Both the position numbers and the translations under genes were made by a program. Shown piece after piece: positions 44,565 to 52,836 of a DNA stretch of 64,000 bases. The DNA is from Nibribacter koreensis (lineage in GTDB: Bacteria; Bacteroidota; Bacteroidia; Cytophagales; Hymenobacteraceae), in NCBI RefSeq assembly GCF_039541795.1, contig NZ_BAABGX010000002.1:1674001-1738000 (forward strand). The letters are read 5' to 3'. Within the stretch, counting starts at the first letter, position 1. The number at the start of each line of letters is the position of its first letter. Under the pieces are notes generated by a model that saw only the letters and a program-made list of their open reading frames with translations, was not told where the DNA came from and ran no database searches.

Positions 44565-45398
44565 TCAGAATTTGACCGCCAAGCCCATGCCCATTTCGCC
44601 GTTTGGCAGGACGGTGGGTGCCAGCGTGGCGTTGAGTCCTTTGTTTATGGCAAGCTTGTCATGCAGCCAATAGACCGTGTTCACGGATAAGATGCCAATT
44701 CCGGCGCCGGCCAGCACGTCAGACATCCAGTGCTCATTGTTCAAGACGCGCATCACACCCGTGGCACTGGCAATGGTGTAACTGCCCACGCTTATCCAAG
44801 GGCTCTTGTCCCTGAACTCTTTATCTGCAATGGTGGCAATGGTAAACGCGTAGGCCGTATGTCCCGATGGGAACGCCCGCGGTAAGCCGTTGGGCCGCGT
44901 CTGGCCAGATAAGATTTTGGTGGGATAGACTATGGCCGTAGTCAAGGCGCCAGAAGCCAGCACCAATCCCGTCTGTCGCCTAATGTCATGCTTGTTCTGC
45001 GAGGAGAACAGGTTAAACCCGTACAGTCCCACAATAGGCACGAAGAAGAGATAGTCATCTACCTTGGTACTGAACTTGGGGAACTCGGCGCGGGCATCCT
45101 CTTTGGCGTCATAGCTGCTGTAAAAGCCATTGTCTTTGATGGTATAAATACCAGCGGCTAATAAGACCGCCGATGGCAAGACCGCCTTCTTTAAAAATTG
45201 TCTGTTGTTCCGCTTGTTCTCCAGTTTATGGAGAGAGTCTGTCCTGGTGAGGATAGAAACAGAGGACCTGGAAAGTTCAACGGGCGGGGTCACCTGCTGC
45301 GCCTGCACATTGCCTAAAAGGGTCAAGGATAGGAGCGGGACCGCTACATATTTTCTGAGGTTCAAACGCTTCTTGATTTTTTGGTGAAACAGAGACAT
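44565..45398 (-). CDS. PAP2 family phosphatase
   Basis: Membrane phosphatase of the PAP2 superfamily, which acts on lipid phosphates such as phosphatidic acid or undecaprenyl pyrophosphate. The 277 residues have a signal-like helix (ending VQAQQ) and the three motifs: KILSGQTRPNG (KxxxxxxRP), AFPSGHTAYAF (PSGH) and NNEHWMSDVLAG (SR-x5-H-x3-D type, with His and Asp kept). The real substrate is unknown. The start at 45398 puts the hydrophobic segment near the N-terminus. Confidence 0.85.
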   Translation of the reverse strand: MSLFHQKIKKRLNLRKYVAVPLLSLTLLGNVQAQQVTPPVELSRSSVSILTRTDSLHKLENKRNNRQFLKKAVLPSAVLLAAGIYTIKDNGFYSSYDAKEDARAEFPKFSTKVDDYLFFVPIVGLYGFNLFSSQNKHDIRRQTGLVLASGALTTAIVYPTKILSGQTRPNGLPRAFPSGHTAYAFTIATIADKEFRDKSPWISVGSYTIASATGVMRVLNNEHWMSDVLAGAGIGILSVNTVYWLHDKLAINKGLNATLAPTVLPNGEMGMGLAVKF

Positions 45399-45486
45399 AA
45401 CGCACAAGCCGCCAAGAGAATTCACAAAAGTAATATCAAATTCGTGTAAGCGGTGCGCAAGCTACTGAATTAGAAAGGAATAGAAT

Positions 45487-45524
45487 CGTTTTTGGCCTGT
45501 TTCTCAGAAAATAGAAGGAAAACA
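45487..45524. repeat. 38-nt palindrome, copy 17 (degenerate)
   Basis: Left arm CGTTTTTGGCCTGTTTC is intact, while the right arm (ATAGAAGGAAAACA) has decayed. It shows that copies can lose one arm. Confidence 0.65.
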
Positions 45525-45590
45525 GAAAGCATTCTTTGCATCGTCATAATAGATTGATAGCTTTCGAATGGACTTATATCAGTTGGCAGG

Positions 45591-45616
45591 TAAGCCGTCA
45601 GTTAAAGCATGGCTTA
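45591..45616 (-). terminator. Possible hairpin after the hypothetical gene at 45641
   Basis: TAAGCC (45591-45596) pairs with GGCTTA (45611-45616) across 14 nt. It lies 25 nt beyond the gene's stop on its own strand; no T tract is seen, so the role is uncertain. Confidence 0.3.
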
Positions 45617-45640
45617 TGCACCATATTAGTCGGCGAAATT

Positions 45641-46135
45641 TTATTTTTTCTTACTTTTTACGTGCAGAGCAAAGTTATCCAGCCTTTGCTTAGTCTTGCT
45701 TGTAAGTTTATCACCTTTGATATAATTAAGGCCTTCAAACTCAAACTCATTTTTATCAAGGTCTAGGATTACAGTCGTAGTCGGACTTTCATTATTCAAA
45801 TTTTCGCGGATTAAGGTGTAGCTTAACTCTAGCACATTACTTGTTTTGTTTTTCCAAGTCCCTTTATATATCCTAAAAATATCAGCGTACTGGTGAGTAG
45901 AGTCCCCCCATTGCCCTCCATTACTAGAAAGCATAATAAATTTACCAACTGGATGGAAAATGATAGCATTAATAGTTGTGGCTTCGACTATTGAGTCAAG
46001 TTCTGGGTCTCCCGTGTTAGTCTTCTTCCACTCTATGTCCTTGTTTACCCAATACCGGGGTATGCTCTTGTCTTGGCCGAGACAAAGGAACCCAAGGAAT
46101 AACAATTGAAACAAGAGTACAAGCTGTTCTTTCAT
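45641..46135 (-). CDS. Hypothetical exported protein downstream of nuoD
   Basis: I do not recognise the family. The 164-residue protein has a signal peptide (about 4-22: LVLLFQLLFLGFLCLGQ) and a mixed beta sequence (RYWVNKDIEWKK, IIFHPVGKFIMLSSNGGQW, DIFRIYKGTWKNKT, VILDLDKNEFEFEG), which would suit a small beta-barrel or lipocalin-like domain. Its base composition is more AT-rich than nuoD. It is the last of four unrelated genes placed between or after the nuo genes, 56 nt after the nuoD stop. Confidence 0.6.
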   Translation of the reverse strand: MKEQLVLLFQLLFLGFLCLGQDKSIPRYWVNKDIEWKKTNTGDPELDSIVEATTINAIIFHPVGKFIMLSSNGGQWGDSTHQYADIFRIYKGTWKNKTSNVLELSYTLIRENLNNESPTTTVILDLDKNEFEFEGLNYIKGDKLTSKTKQRLDNFALHVKSKKK

Positions 46136-46191
46136 CGTTTTTTGGCCATCTAAATAATTGATAAACTGATTTAAGGAGGGCACATTGCTAA

Positions 46192-47400
46192 TCACCTATC
46201 TAACTCACCCAACACAATGTCCACTGAACCTACAATGGCGATGAGGTCAGAGACCATGCAGCCTTTGCTGATTTCATGCAACACAGACAGGTTAGAGAAG
46301 CAGGGGGAGCGGCCTTTGCACCGGAACGGCACGTCGGTGCGGCCGGTAGTCCTAAAAAAGTAACCTAACTCACCGCGCGGCGTCTCTGCCCTAAAATAGA
46401 AGTCCTGCGCCGCCGGGCGTATCTTCTTAGGGCACATAGCCTGCGGGTCAAAGTCTGGGGTGCGTTTGTGGTCTCCTTCCAGTTGGTCCAGGCACTGCGA
46501 AATGATTTTGATGCTCTCCTGGCACTCCTGCGCGCGCACGTAGTTCCGGTCCCAGCAATCGCCCACGGCCCCGGCCAAGCCCTGCCCGATTGGGATTTCA
46601 AACTCCAATTCTGGGTACACAGAATAACCGTCCACCCGGCGCAAATCAAACCGCAATCCAGATCCACGTAGCATGGGCCCTGAACAGCCGTAATTGATGG
46701 CCACGTCTAGCGGTAGCGTGCCCACGTTGGCGGTGCGGTCAATGAAAATTTTATTCTGAAGCAGGAGCGTATCCAGTTCTGTGAGTTTGGGCAGGAGGTA
46801 GTGGATGAATTCGCGGCAACGCTGCTCAAAGCCCACAGGCAGGTCATAGTACAAGCCGCCAATCCAGATGTAATTGTAGAGCATGCGCGCGCCCGTCACC
46901 CACTCTAGCAGGCGCTGAATGTGCTCCCGGTCCCGCAAAAGCCACAGGAACGGGGTGAAGGCGCCAATGTCTATGGCGTACGTCCCGATGGCCAGAAAAT
47001 GCGAGGCGATGCGGTTGAGCTCTGCCATCAGCACGCGTATGTATTCCACGCGCTTGGGTAGTTGCCCGTCCAGGCCCAGCATCTTCTCCACGGCCATGCA
47101 CCAGACGTGCTCTGAGTTCATGGCGGCCAGATAGTCCATGCGATCCACGTAGGGAATGGTCTGGTGATAGGCCAGGGCCTCGGCGTGCTTCTCAAAGCAC
47201 CGGTGCAGGTAGCCAATGTGCGGCACCACGTCTACCACCAGCTCACCGTCCGTGACCACCTCCAGCCGCAGGACGCCGTGCGTGGCCGGGTGCTGGGGGC
47301 CCATGTTCAAGAGCAGTTCGCCGTGTTGCAGGCTGTCTACGTCAAACTTGTTGGGTTCAGACTGGAGCAGGTATTCTGTGTAGCGCGTGGTGGTGGCCAA
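46192..47400 (-). CDS. nuoD: NADH-quinone oxidoreductase subunit D
   Basis: The 49-kDa-type subunit forming the quinone site with NuoB. The 402 residues begin like the family (NMGPQHPATHGVLRL, with the conserved His), then VPHIGYLHRCFEKHAE, YVDRMDYLAAMNSEH, and end in VLHEISKGCMVSDLIAIVGSVDIVLGELDR-type sequence (GSVDIVLGELDR). It stands alone, not fused to NuoC. A 55-nt gap with palindrome copy 18 separates it from the pseudopilin-like gene before it. Confidence 0.96.
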   Translation of the reverse strand: MATTTRYTEYLLQSEPNKFDVDSLQHGELLLNMGPQHPATHGVLRLEVVTDGELVVDVVPHIGYLHRCFEKHAEALAYHQTIPYVDRMDYLAAMNSEHVWCMAVEKMLGLDGQLPKRVEYIRVLMAELNRIASHFLAIGTYAIDIGAFTPFLWLLRDREHIQRLLEWVTGARMLYNYIWIGGLYYDLPVGFEQRCREFIHYLLPKLTELDTLLLQNKIFIDRTANVGTLPLDVAINYGCSGPMLRGSGLRFDLRRVDGYSVYPELEFEIPIGQGLAGAVGDCWDRNYVRAQECQESIKIISQCLDQLEGDHKRTPDFDPQAMCPKKIRPAAQDFYFRAETPRGELGYFFRTTGRTDVPFRCKGRSPCFSNLSVLHEISKGCMVSDLIAIVGSVDIVLGELDR

Positions 47401-47410
47401 AGGAGAGAAT

Positions 47411-47448
47411 CAATTTTGAGCTAATTTCTGGAAAACAGGGCAAAAACG
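47411..47448. repeat. 38-nt palindrome, copy 18
   Basis: CAATTTTGAGCTAATTTC on the left (decayed) and ACAGGGCAAAAACG on the right. Lies in the nuo operon directly before nuoD. Confidence 0.7.
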
Positions 47449-47455
47449 GAAACAG

Positions 47456-47929
47456 CTAGTTCACCGCGGGTGCTTTGGTGACTAGCCGTTCAATGTCATC
47501 ATCCGTGTTTATTTTCCTGTCCTTGCCCGCCGAAGTCAGGTTAAAGCCTTGGTTGGGTAGCATGGGTTGATATACCACACGATTGCCCCAGCTGTCAAGG
47601 GTGTTGTTCCTGATCATCGGGTCATTGGCCACCACCTCATTCAAATGCGCCGGAAGCATTGCCCTGGTTTGATAGTACTGCGCGATTTGTCCGCTCAGGC
47701 GGTTGAGCTTGAGGGCCGTATTGCGTTCTTTCACCAGGTTGTAAGTAAGCGCATAGACGAGTAGCATCAACACAAACCCGCCTACCCACACTAGCACCGC
47801 TAAGCGCACCACAGAAAACAGGGTGCCCGTGAAGCTGTTCCAAAAGCCTACTCGGCCTTCAAAGTTGTTTCTGGTCCTCACGCCAAACAGCAGGGCCAGA
47901 AAATCGAACATATTTCTAATCTTTCTCAT
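47456..47929 (-). CDS. Membrane protein with a GspG-like pseudopilin C-terminus, in the nuo operon
   Basis: The 157 residues contain one strong helix (about 42-62: LAVLVWVGGFVLMLLVYALT) and a C-terminal part resembling the calcium-binding end of type II secretion pseudopilins: DSWGNRVVYQ, then FNLTSAGKDRKINTDDDI. The prepilin peptidase site is not at the N-terminus, so it is not a normal pseudopilin. The ATG overlaps the nuoC stop (ATGA at 47926-47929), so it is translationally coupled to nuoC. A link to complex I is suggested only by position. Confidence 0.65.
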   Translation of the reverse strand: MRKIRNMFDFLALLFGVRTRNNFEGRVGFWNSFTGTLFSVVRLAVLVWVGGFVLMLLVYALTYNLVKERNTALKLNRLSGQIAQYYQTRAMLPAHLNEVVANDPMIRNNTLDSWGNRVVYQPMLPNQGFNLTSAGKDRKINTDDDIERLVTKAPAVN

Positions 47930-48477
47930 GAGGGTAGATTCCAATCGTTTTTAACACCGTTCTCTTCATTGTGCTGGTCATAGGGCACCTTGATGCCGTG
48001 GTATTCTGCCGGCCACGTATAATCTTTCCTGAGCGGATGTCCTTCCCAGTCGGCCGCGCACAGAATGCGCCGCAAATCTGGGTGGTCTGGGAACGAGATG
48101 CCTACCAAATCATAGACTTCGCGCTCATGCCAATCTGCTGACCGCCACACATGGCTCACCGTGGGTACGGCGGGCAGGTGCTGGTCTGCCAGATTGCGGG
48201 GTACCTGTACCTTTAACGCAAAATGATGGTTGTACGGGATAGAATAGAGGTGATAAATTACTTCTAGGGTGCCAGCTTCTGGTCCATTGTCTACGCCCGT
48301 CAGGCAAGAAAGAAAGTCAAAATAGGTCTGCTCCTGGTCATGCAGAAATTCGGCCACCTCGGGCAAAGCCCAATCGGCCACCAGCACATAAGACTGCAGA
48401 GGATGCACCTCTTCGCCCAAAATCACGGTTTCCCCGAACCGGGTAAGCAACAAGTCTTTGATTTCTGCGAAGGTCAT
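47926..48477 (-). CDS. nuoC: NADH-quinone oxidoreductase subunit C
   Basis: The 30-kDa-type subunit of the peripheral arm, 183 residues, with WHEREVYDLVGISFPDHPDLRRIL and HPLRKDYTWPAEYHG, the standard C-terminal NuoC signature. ATG 48477 (MTFAEIKDLLLTRFG) was chosen because the longer frame overlaps the end of the DUF2071 gene. The gene is not fused to nuoD. Confidence 0.95.
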   Translation of the reverse strand: MTFAEIKDLLLTRFGETVILGEEVHPLQSYVLVADWALPEVAEFLHDQEQTYFDFLSCLTGVDNGPEAGTLEVIYHLYSIPYNHHFALKVQVPRNLADQHLPAVPTVSHVWRSADWHEREVYDLVGISFPDHPDLRRILCAADWEGHPLRKDYTWPAEYHGIKVPYDQHNEENGVKNDWNLPS

Positions 48478-48518
48478 CTGGCTAGGCGTTGGATAAGGGA
48501 AGGTACGCAAAAATAGCC

Positions 48519-49268
48519 TTACCCAGGCAAGGTCTCGCGCGGCCAAGCCACTACTTTCACGCCCTCAGAGTAATGCATTTGTTCTACGTTGTCTAGCATA
48601 AGCTGTGTCTGCCCAACCTTGTAGGAAAGAGACCCAGCCTGGATCTGGAGCTTATGCAAAGGCCACATGAGGTGATGGATTTCATAGCGGTGCAGTTGGC
48701 CACCTCTTTCAAGGTACAGGCTGTAGCGTTCGGTGAGAAAAGCGTCAAGCGGCGTTCTATTAGTAAGTTCTGGGCCTACGCTGTAAGTGATGTCCAATGA
48801 AAACCCTTTGGCCAGACTTTGCGATTGATAGCGCTTGAAATTTCCTGTAACAGTACGGGTCATAGCCGCCTTTTCATAGGGCAAGCCGGATAGCTTCTTA
48901 GACACCCAGGCAGAAAGAGATTTGCCTGCTTCAATGTTCAAGAAATAGACGCCGTCTTTGTCTTGATGGCTCACATAGGTCCTCACATTCACCTCCAGAA
49001 AATCTGACACCAGACTCAGCGGGAACAGCTTCTTCGGGTGAATCTTCTGCATGGTAAACGCCACTACAGACACCCAGGCCTTGCCGTCCAGTAAATTCAG
49101 TTCTAAGTTTTTAGGAAGTAAAGGCTCCAGTTCTTCTGGCGGAACGCTCCAGTGAAAGAACAGCGCCTCATTCCATTCCTGGTAATACGTCCACGGGCTG
49201 GTGCACAAGGCCCAAGGCCGATGCTCCACTGATTCTAACAATTGCTGGATGACCTGGCGGTTTGCCAT
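48519..49268 (-). CDS. DUF2071 (YqjF-like) domain protein between nuoB and nuoC
   Basis: Acetoacetate-decarboxylase-like fold protein of 249 residues with the DUF2071 pattern: FFHWSVPPEELEPLLPKNLELN, cut to its key part WSVPPEELEPLLP, then DGKAWVSVVAFTM, FLEVNVRTYVSHQDKDGVYFL and AFLTERYSLY. The family's function is unknown. It starts 12 nt after nuoB and ends 41 nt before nuoC, all on one strand, so it must be part of the same transcript. This is not a usual member of nuo operons. Confidence 0.85.
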   Translation of the reverse strand: MANRQVIQQLLESVEHRPWALCTSPWTYYQEWNEALFFHWSVPPEELEPLLPKNLELNLLDGKAWVSVVAFTMQKIHPKKLFPLSLVSDFLEVNVRTYVSHQDKDGVYFLNIEAGKSLSAWVSKKLSGLPYEKAAMTRTVTGNFKRYQSQSLAKGFSLDITYSVGPELTNRTPLDAFLTERYSLYLERGGQLHRYEIHHLMWPLHKLQIQAGSLSYKVGQTQLMLDNVEQMHYSEGVKVVAWPRETLPG

Positions 49269-49280
49269 ACGGAAGAGTTC

Positions 49281-49805
49281 TTAACTTTCTGCTTTCTCCT
49301 GGTCTAACAACCGCAACACGGCCCTAGGCGCCGTAATACTTTCCTTTCTAATGAGTTCCTGCAGTTTCATAAAGCCGCCAATCAAGGCTTCGGGGCGGGG
49401 CGGACAGCCGGGCACGTAGACGTCTACCGGAATGATGCGGTCCACGCCTTTGACTACGTGGTAGCCGTGTTCCCAATAGGGGCCGCCGCAGTTAGAGCAG
49501 GATCCCATGGAAATGACGTAGCGGGGTTCGGGCATCTGTTCGTAAAGACGGCGTATGCGGTCGGCCATTTTGAAGGTGACGGTGCCGGCCACAATCATCA
49601 CGTCGCTCTGGCGCGGCGAGGGCCGGGGCAGAATCCCGAACCTATCCATGTCATAGTTAGACCCATAGGCCCCCATCATCTCGATGGCACAGCAAGCCAA
49701 CCCAAACCCCATGGGCCACAACGCCGACAGCCGGGCCCAGTTGAGCAGGTCGTCCAGTTTGGCGATGAATACGCCGCCTTCGCCGGTTTTGTCTGTGGGT
49801 GTCAT
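49281..49805 (-). CDS. nuoB: NADH-quinone oxidoreductase subunit B
   Basis: Carries iron-sulfur cluster N2, the last in the electron chain before quinone. The 174 residues have all four ligands: Cys38 and Cys39 (GLACCAIEMM), Cys103 (SMGSCSNCGGPYW) and Cys134 (YVPGCPPRPEAL). It starts with ATG 49805. Palindrome copy 19 lies 6 nt upstream of the start codon. Confidence 0.96.
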   Translation of the reverse strand: MTPTDKTGEGGVFIAKLDDLLNWARLSALWPMGFGLACCAIEMMGAYGSNYDMDRFGILPRPSPRQSDVMIVAGTVTFKMADRIRRLYEQMPEPRYVISMGSCSNCGGPYWEHGYHVVKGVDRIIPVDVYVPGCPPRPEALIGGFMKLQELIRKESITAPRAVLRLLDQEKAES

Positions 49806-49810
49806 GGTTG

Positions 49811-49848
49811 CGTTTTTGGGTTGTTTTGGTGAAAATAGGCTAAAAATG
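49811..49848. repeat. 38-nt palindrome, copy 19
   Basis: CGTTTTTGGGTTGTTTTG on the left and ATAGGCTAAAAATG on the right; imperfect. It is directly before the nuoB start and could affect its translation. Confidence 0.85.
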
Positions 49849-49856
49849 AAATATTT

Positions 49857-50648
49857 TTACTTAGCTGTGCTGATGAAATAGGGACAGGACTTACGGAAGC
49901 CAAATTTCTCAGCGGCTACAAAAGGTGGTTCTTGCAGGAAATCAATTTTTGAGCCTTGGTACTTATCTCCTATCGCCTTGGAGGTGGATGAAAGACCAGA
50001 CATGAAAGTACCTTCCATAAAAACACCCTTAGCGTATTCTTCTTTGCATATAGCAAAGCCACTTGTGATGAAGACCCAACTCCCAACCATGAGGCTGTCT
50101 TTTACCATACCCTGTAAGGCGCCGTTAAATCCGGTTGTTTGGTCTATAGTGCCATTGCCGCCTGTAATCATTTGCTTGCCCTCCTTGTTCCAGGCCGCTA
50201 CAATCATAGGCACGCCTGTTTTATAGTAGAGGACCAGGTTAGGAGAGCCATCCTCAAAATATAGCTTCCATTCCCCGTCCCGTACGTTGTTCTTATAGAT
50301 GCCTGCGGATTTGACGTTCCCATTTTCATACATCTCTTTAAAAGGCCCAGATTTTAACTTGTTTTCATAACTGCCTCTTGTGATCAAGGCGCCAGCTTTT
50401 GAGACGTCATGAAAAGGCCCAGTAAAAGCACCGTCTTCAGAGATTTTTGTATACCGTATGTACTCTGCGCATTCTGGTTTCACCAGGTTCCATTTGTTGT
50501 CATAGTAGAACTCGGCACTGTCCCTGCCAAGCGTCTTGAAGGTCTGTTTTATATCTTGGATATCTAAATAAACTTGGGCTGGCTGGTCTGGCAGAACAGA
50601 GGATTTTAGGAGAAACAGTTTTACAAAAAGAGCAGTCAAGAATGCCAT
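49857..50648 (-). CDS. MORN-repeat (YwqK-like) protein between nuoA and nuoB
   Basis: The 263-residue protein has a hydrophobic N-terminus (MAFLTALFVKLFLL) and MORN-type repeats: YENKLKSGPFKEMYENGNVK, YKNNVRDGEWKLYFEDGSPN and YAKGVFMEGTF. No enzyme motif is visible. It fits snugly between nuoA (30-nt gap) and nuoB (51-nt gap) on the same strand. A relative, longer and with a Lys-rich insert, is at 14122-15033. Function unknown. Confidence 0.7.
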   Translation of the reverse strand: MAFLTALFVKLFLLKSSVLPDQPAQVYLDIQDIKQTFKTLGRDSAEFYYDNKWNLVKPECAEYIRYTKISEDGAFTGPFHDVSKAGALITRGSYENKLKSGPFKEMYENGNVKSAGIYKNNVRDGEWKLYFEDGSPNLVLYYKTGVPMIVAAWNKEGKQMITGGNGTIDQTTGFNGALQGMVKDSLMVGSWVFITSGFAICKEEYAKGVFMEGTFMSGLSSTSKAIGDKYQGSKIDFLQEPPFVAAEKFGFRKSCPYFISTAK

Positions 50649-50678
50649 ACGGGTAATGATTTTGAATAGAATCTTGGG

Positions 50679-51161
50679 TTACTTCTTATACTTATCATTC
50701 ACCTGCTGGTACAAATTGCCCGGAATCTTAGACCGGCTTTTAGGCACCACTGGCTTGGGTTTAATCCAGTCCAGGTGGCCTTTCACCCAGGCGTAGGCCA
50801 GGCTCAGAGCCAGCACCAGCACAAAGAAGAACATCTCGGCTAAGGCAAACCAGCCCCAGGTTCCATTAGAAGCCTCTATCAATTCTTTATCCCCAAACAC
50901 CACTGCCCAAGGGAACAGGAAGACCAGCTCCACCTCAAACAAAAGAAACACCAAGGCAATGACGTAGAAGCGCGGGTTAAAAGCACCCCAGGCGTTGCCC
51001 AGGGCTTCTTCGCCAGATTCATAGGTGGCCAGCTTTTCTGAGTTGGGATTGTTGGGCCGCAATAATCTGCTGGCAAAAAGCCCGAGCGCTACAAAGACCA
51101 CTCCGCCAATCAAGAAAAGCAGAATCACTCCGAAGTCTGAAAAATAAGCGCTTTGTGTCAT
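50679..51161 (-). CDS. nuoA: NADH-quinone oxidoreductase subunit A
   Basis: Small membrane subunit of complex I with three helices (about 10-30, 72-95 and 100-122). Signature residues: NPNSEKLATYESGEEALGNA, with the Cys of the E. coli-type loop replaced, and NPRFYVIALVFLLFEVELVFLFPWA. The 160 residues include a basic C-terminal tail longer than in E. coli. It is the first gene of the nuo group; nuoE to nuoN are not in the window. Confidence 0.95.
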   Translation of the reverse strand: MTQSAYFSDFGVILLFLIGGVVFVALGLFASRLLRPNNPNSEKLATYESGEEALGNAWGAFNPRFYVIALVFLLFEVELVFLFPWAVVFGDKELIEASNGTWGWFALAEMFFFVLVLALSLAYAWVKGHLDWIKPKPVVPKSRSKIPGNLYQQVNDKYKK

Positions 51162-51303
51162 GGGCTACAGGGCTTATACAAATCTAACCCATTTCTTTAA
51201 AAGTGACGCATCAAAACCAGCACCAAGCCAGGTGTAACCTTTTTTAGAAGCGCGGGTTAAGAAAATATTGCCCTATGTCTATCTATTCAATAACGTATTT
51301 TCT

Positions 51304-52719
51304 ATGCTAACAGGAGTGGTCAACGCCCCCGAAATTAACACCAAGCACGGCTGGCTCAACACAGACCGCTCCTATACCTTAAAAGACTTCAGGGGGAAGA
51401 TTGTCTTGCTGGACTTCTGGACCTACGGGTGCATCAACTGCCAGCACCTTCTACCAGATTTGCACCGTCTGGAAAAGGAGTACCCTCATGAGTTGGTCAT
51501 CATTGGCGTGCACTCGGCTAAGTTTGACGCCGAGAAAAGCCACGAAGCCATTCGGCAGGCCATCTTGAAGTTTGGCATTACGCACCCGGTCGTAAACGAT
51601 GCCGATTTTGAAGTCTGGAAACATTACGCCGTCAACGCCTGGCCCACGGTGGTGCTCATTGACCCCAACGGAAAGGTGATTGGCCAGAAACCCGGCGAGG
51701 GAATTTATGACACCATCAAGCCGCACCTGGACCAACTCATAGAAGCCTTCGGGGACCGCATTAACCGTGAGCCGTTCCCCTTTACCCAGGAGCAAGCCGA
51801 GGCCCAGATGCTTAAGTTTCCTTCTAAGCTCATCACAGACGCAGAAGGCAATTTGTATCTGTCAGACAGCGGCCATAACCGTATTCTCAAGCTCTCTACC
51901 ACCGGCCAGGTACTGGAAACCATTGGCGCTGGCCAAGCCGGATTCAAGGACGGTGCTTACACCCAAGCCACCTTCAATGAGCCGCACGGCCTGGCCTTGA
52001 ACGGGCAAACCCTGTACGTGGCCGACGCCAAGAACAACGCCGTTAGAGCCATTGACTTAGAGACCCGGCAAGTGCGTACTATAGCCGGCACCGGCGAGCT
52101 GAGCTATTACTTTTTTGACGACCAACTAGGCGCGCCCGTGAACCCCAATAGCCCCTGGGATTTGGGAGTAGACCATCACCAACTCTACATTGCCAGCGCC
52201 GGCAACCACCAGATTCTGCGCCTGGATTTGCAAACCAACCAAGTGCTACGTTTTGCCGGCACCGGCCGCGAAGCCCTGGCAGACGGATCCCTGCGCGAAG
52301 CCGCCTTCAACCAGCCCAGCGGCCTGGCCTTGCATGGCCGCACCCTCTACATTGCAGACCCCGAGGCCAGCGCCGTGCGCGCCCTGCACCTGGACCAGGC
52401 CAGCGTCACTACCTTGATTGGCCGCGGCCTCTTTGAGTTTGGCGATGAAGACGGCTATTTTGACGAGGCCTACCTCCAGCACTGCATGGGCCTCACCTAC
52501 CACAACGGCCTCTTGTATTTGGCAGACACCTATAACGGCAAAGTCAAAGTGCTGGACTTGGAGAAAGAGCAAATCCAAACGGTGGTAGAAGCCCTGCAAG
52601 AACCCAATGACGTGCTGGTGCATCAAGGCTACCTGTGGATCACCAACACCAACGCCCATCAATTATTAAAAGTGAATTTAGAGACCGGGGAAAAGGAAGT
52701 GGTAGAGGTGACGGCATAG
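51304..52719 (+). CDS. Thioredoxin-like protein fused to NHL beta-propeller (NHLRC2-like)
   Basis: Residues about 1-150 form a thioredoxin fold with a redox-type CxxC (FWTYGCINCQHLLPDL) and the cis-Pro segment NAWPTVVLID. Residues about 165-470 form an NHL propeller with repeats such as NLYLSDSGHNRILKLS, TLYVADAKNNAVRAID and LYIASAGNHQILRLD. This matches the bacterial NHLRC2 group, whose role is unclear. No signal peptide is seen. The frame opens at 51268; ATG 51304 (MLTGVVNAPE) was preferred. It is divergent from nuoA. Confidence 0.88.
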   Translation: MLTGVVNAPEINTKHGWLNTDRSYTLKDFRGKIVLLDFWTYGCINCQHLLPDLHRLEKEYPHELVIIGVHSAKFDAEKSHEAIRQAILKFGITHPVVNDADFEVWKHYAVNAWPTVVLIDPNGKVIGQKPGEGIYDTIKPHLDQLIEAFGDRINREPFPFTQEQAEAQMLKFPSKLITDAEGNLYLSDSGHNRILKLSTTGQVLETIGAGQAGFKDGAYTQATFNEPHGLALNGQTLYVADAKNNAVRAIDLETRQVRTIAGTGELSYYFFDDQLGAPVNPNSPWDLGVDHHQLYIASAGNHQILRLDLQTNQVLRFAGTGREALADGSLREAAFNQPSGLALHGRTLYIADPEASAVRALHLDQASVTTLIGRGLFEFGDEDGYFDEAYLQHCMGLTYHNGLLYLADTYNGKVKVLDLEKEQIQTVVEALQEPNDVLVHQGYLWITNTNAHQLLKVNLETGEKEVVEVTA

Positions 52720-52736
52720 CTGTCTTTCTATACATT

Positions 52737-52774
52737 CGTTTTTGGCCTGTTTTCTAGAAAGTAGGTTGAAAACG
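52737..52774. repeat. 38-nt palindrome, copy 20
   Basis: CGTTTTTGGCCTGTTTTC on the left and GTAGGTTGAAAACG on the right. Intact left arm, right arm partly decayed. Confidence 0.85.
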
Positions 52775-52794
52775 GTTGCGCCCATAGTGCAGAT

Positions 52795-52827
52795 AAGTGT
52801 ATGTTTACACTTACACGATGGTTAGCA
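52795..52827 (+). repeat. attC-like right end before the SUKH gene
   Basis: AAGTGTA-TGTT-TACACTT hairpin (52795-52812), then ACACGATG-GTTAGCA (box 52821-52827). The ACACTTACAC stretch recurs at 54141-54150. A matching left half is not clear. Confidence 0.4.
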
Positions 52828-52836
52828 CCTATAAGT

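Noticed and set aside
46136..46172. A 27th palindrome beginning CGTTTTTTGGCC
   Set aside because: Only the left 12 nt resemble the family; no right arm exists. At best it is a half-remnant.
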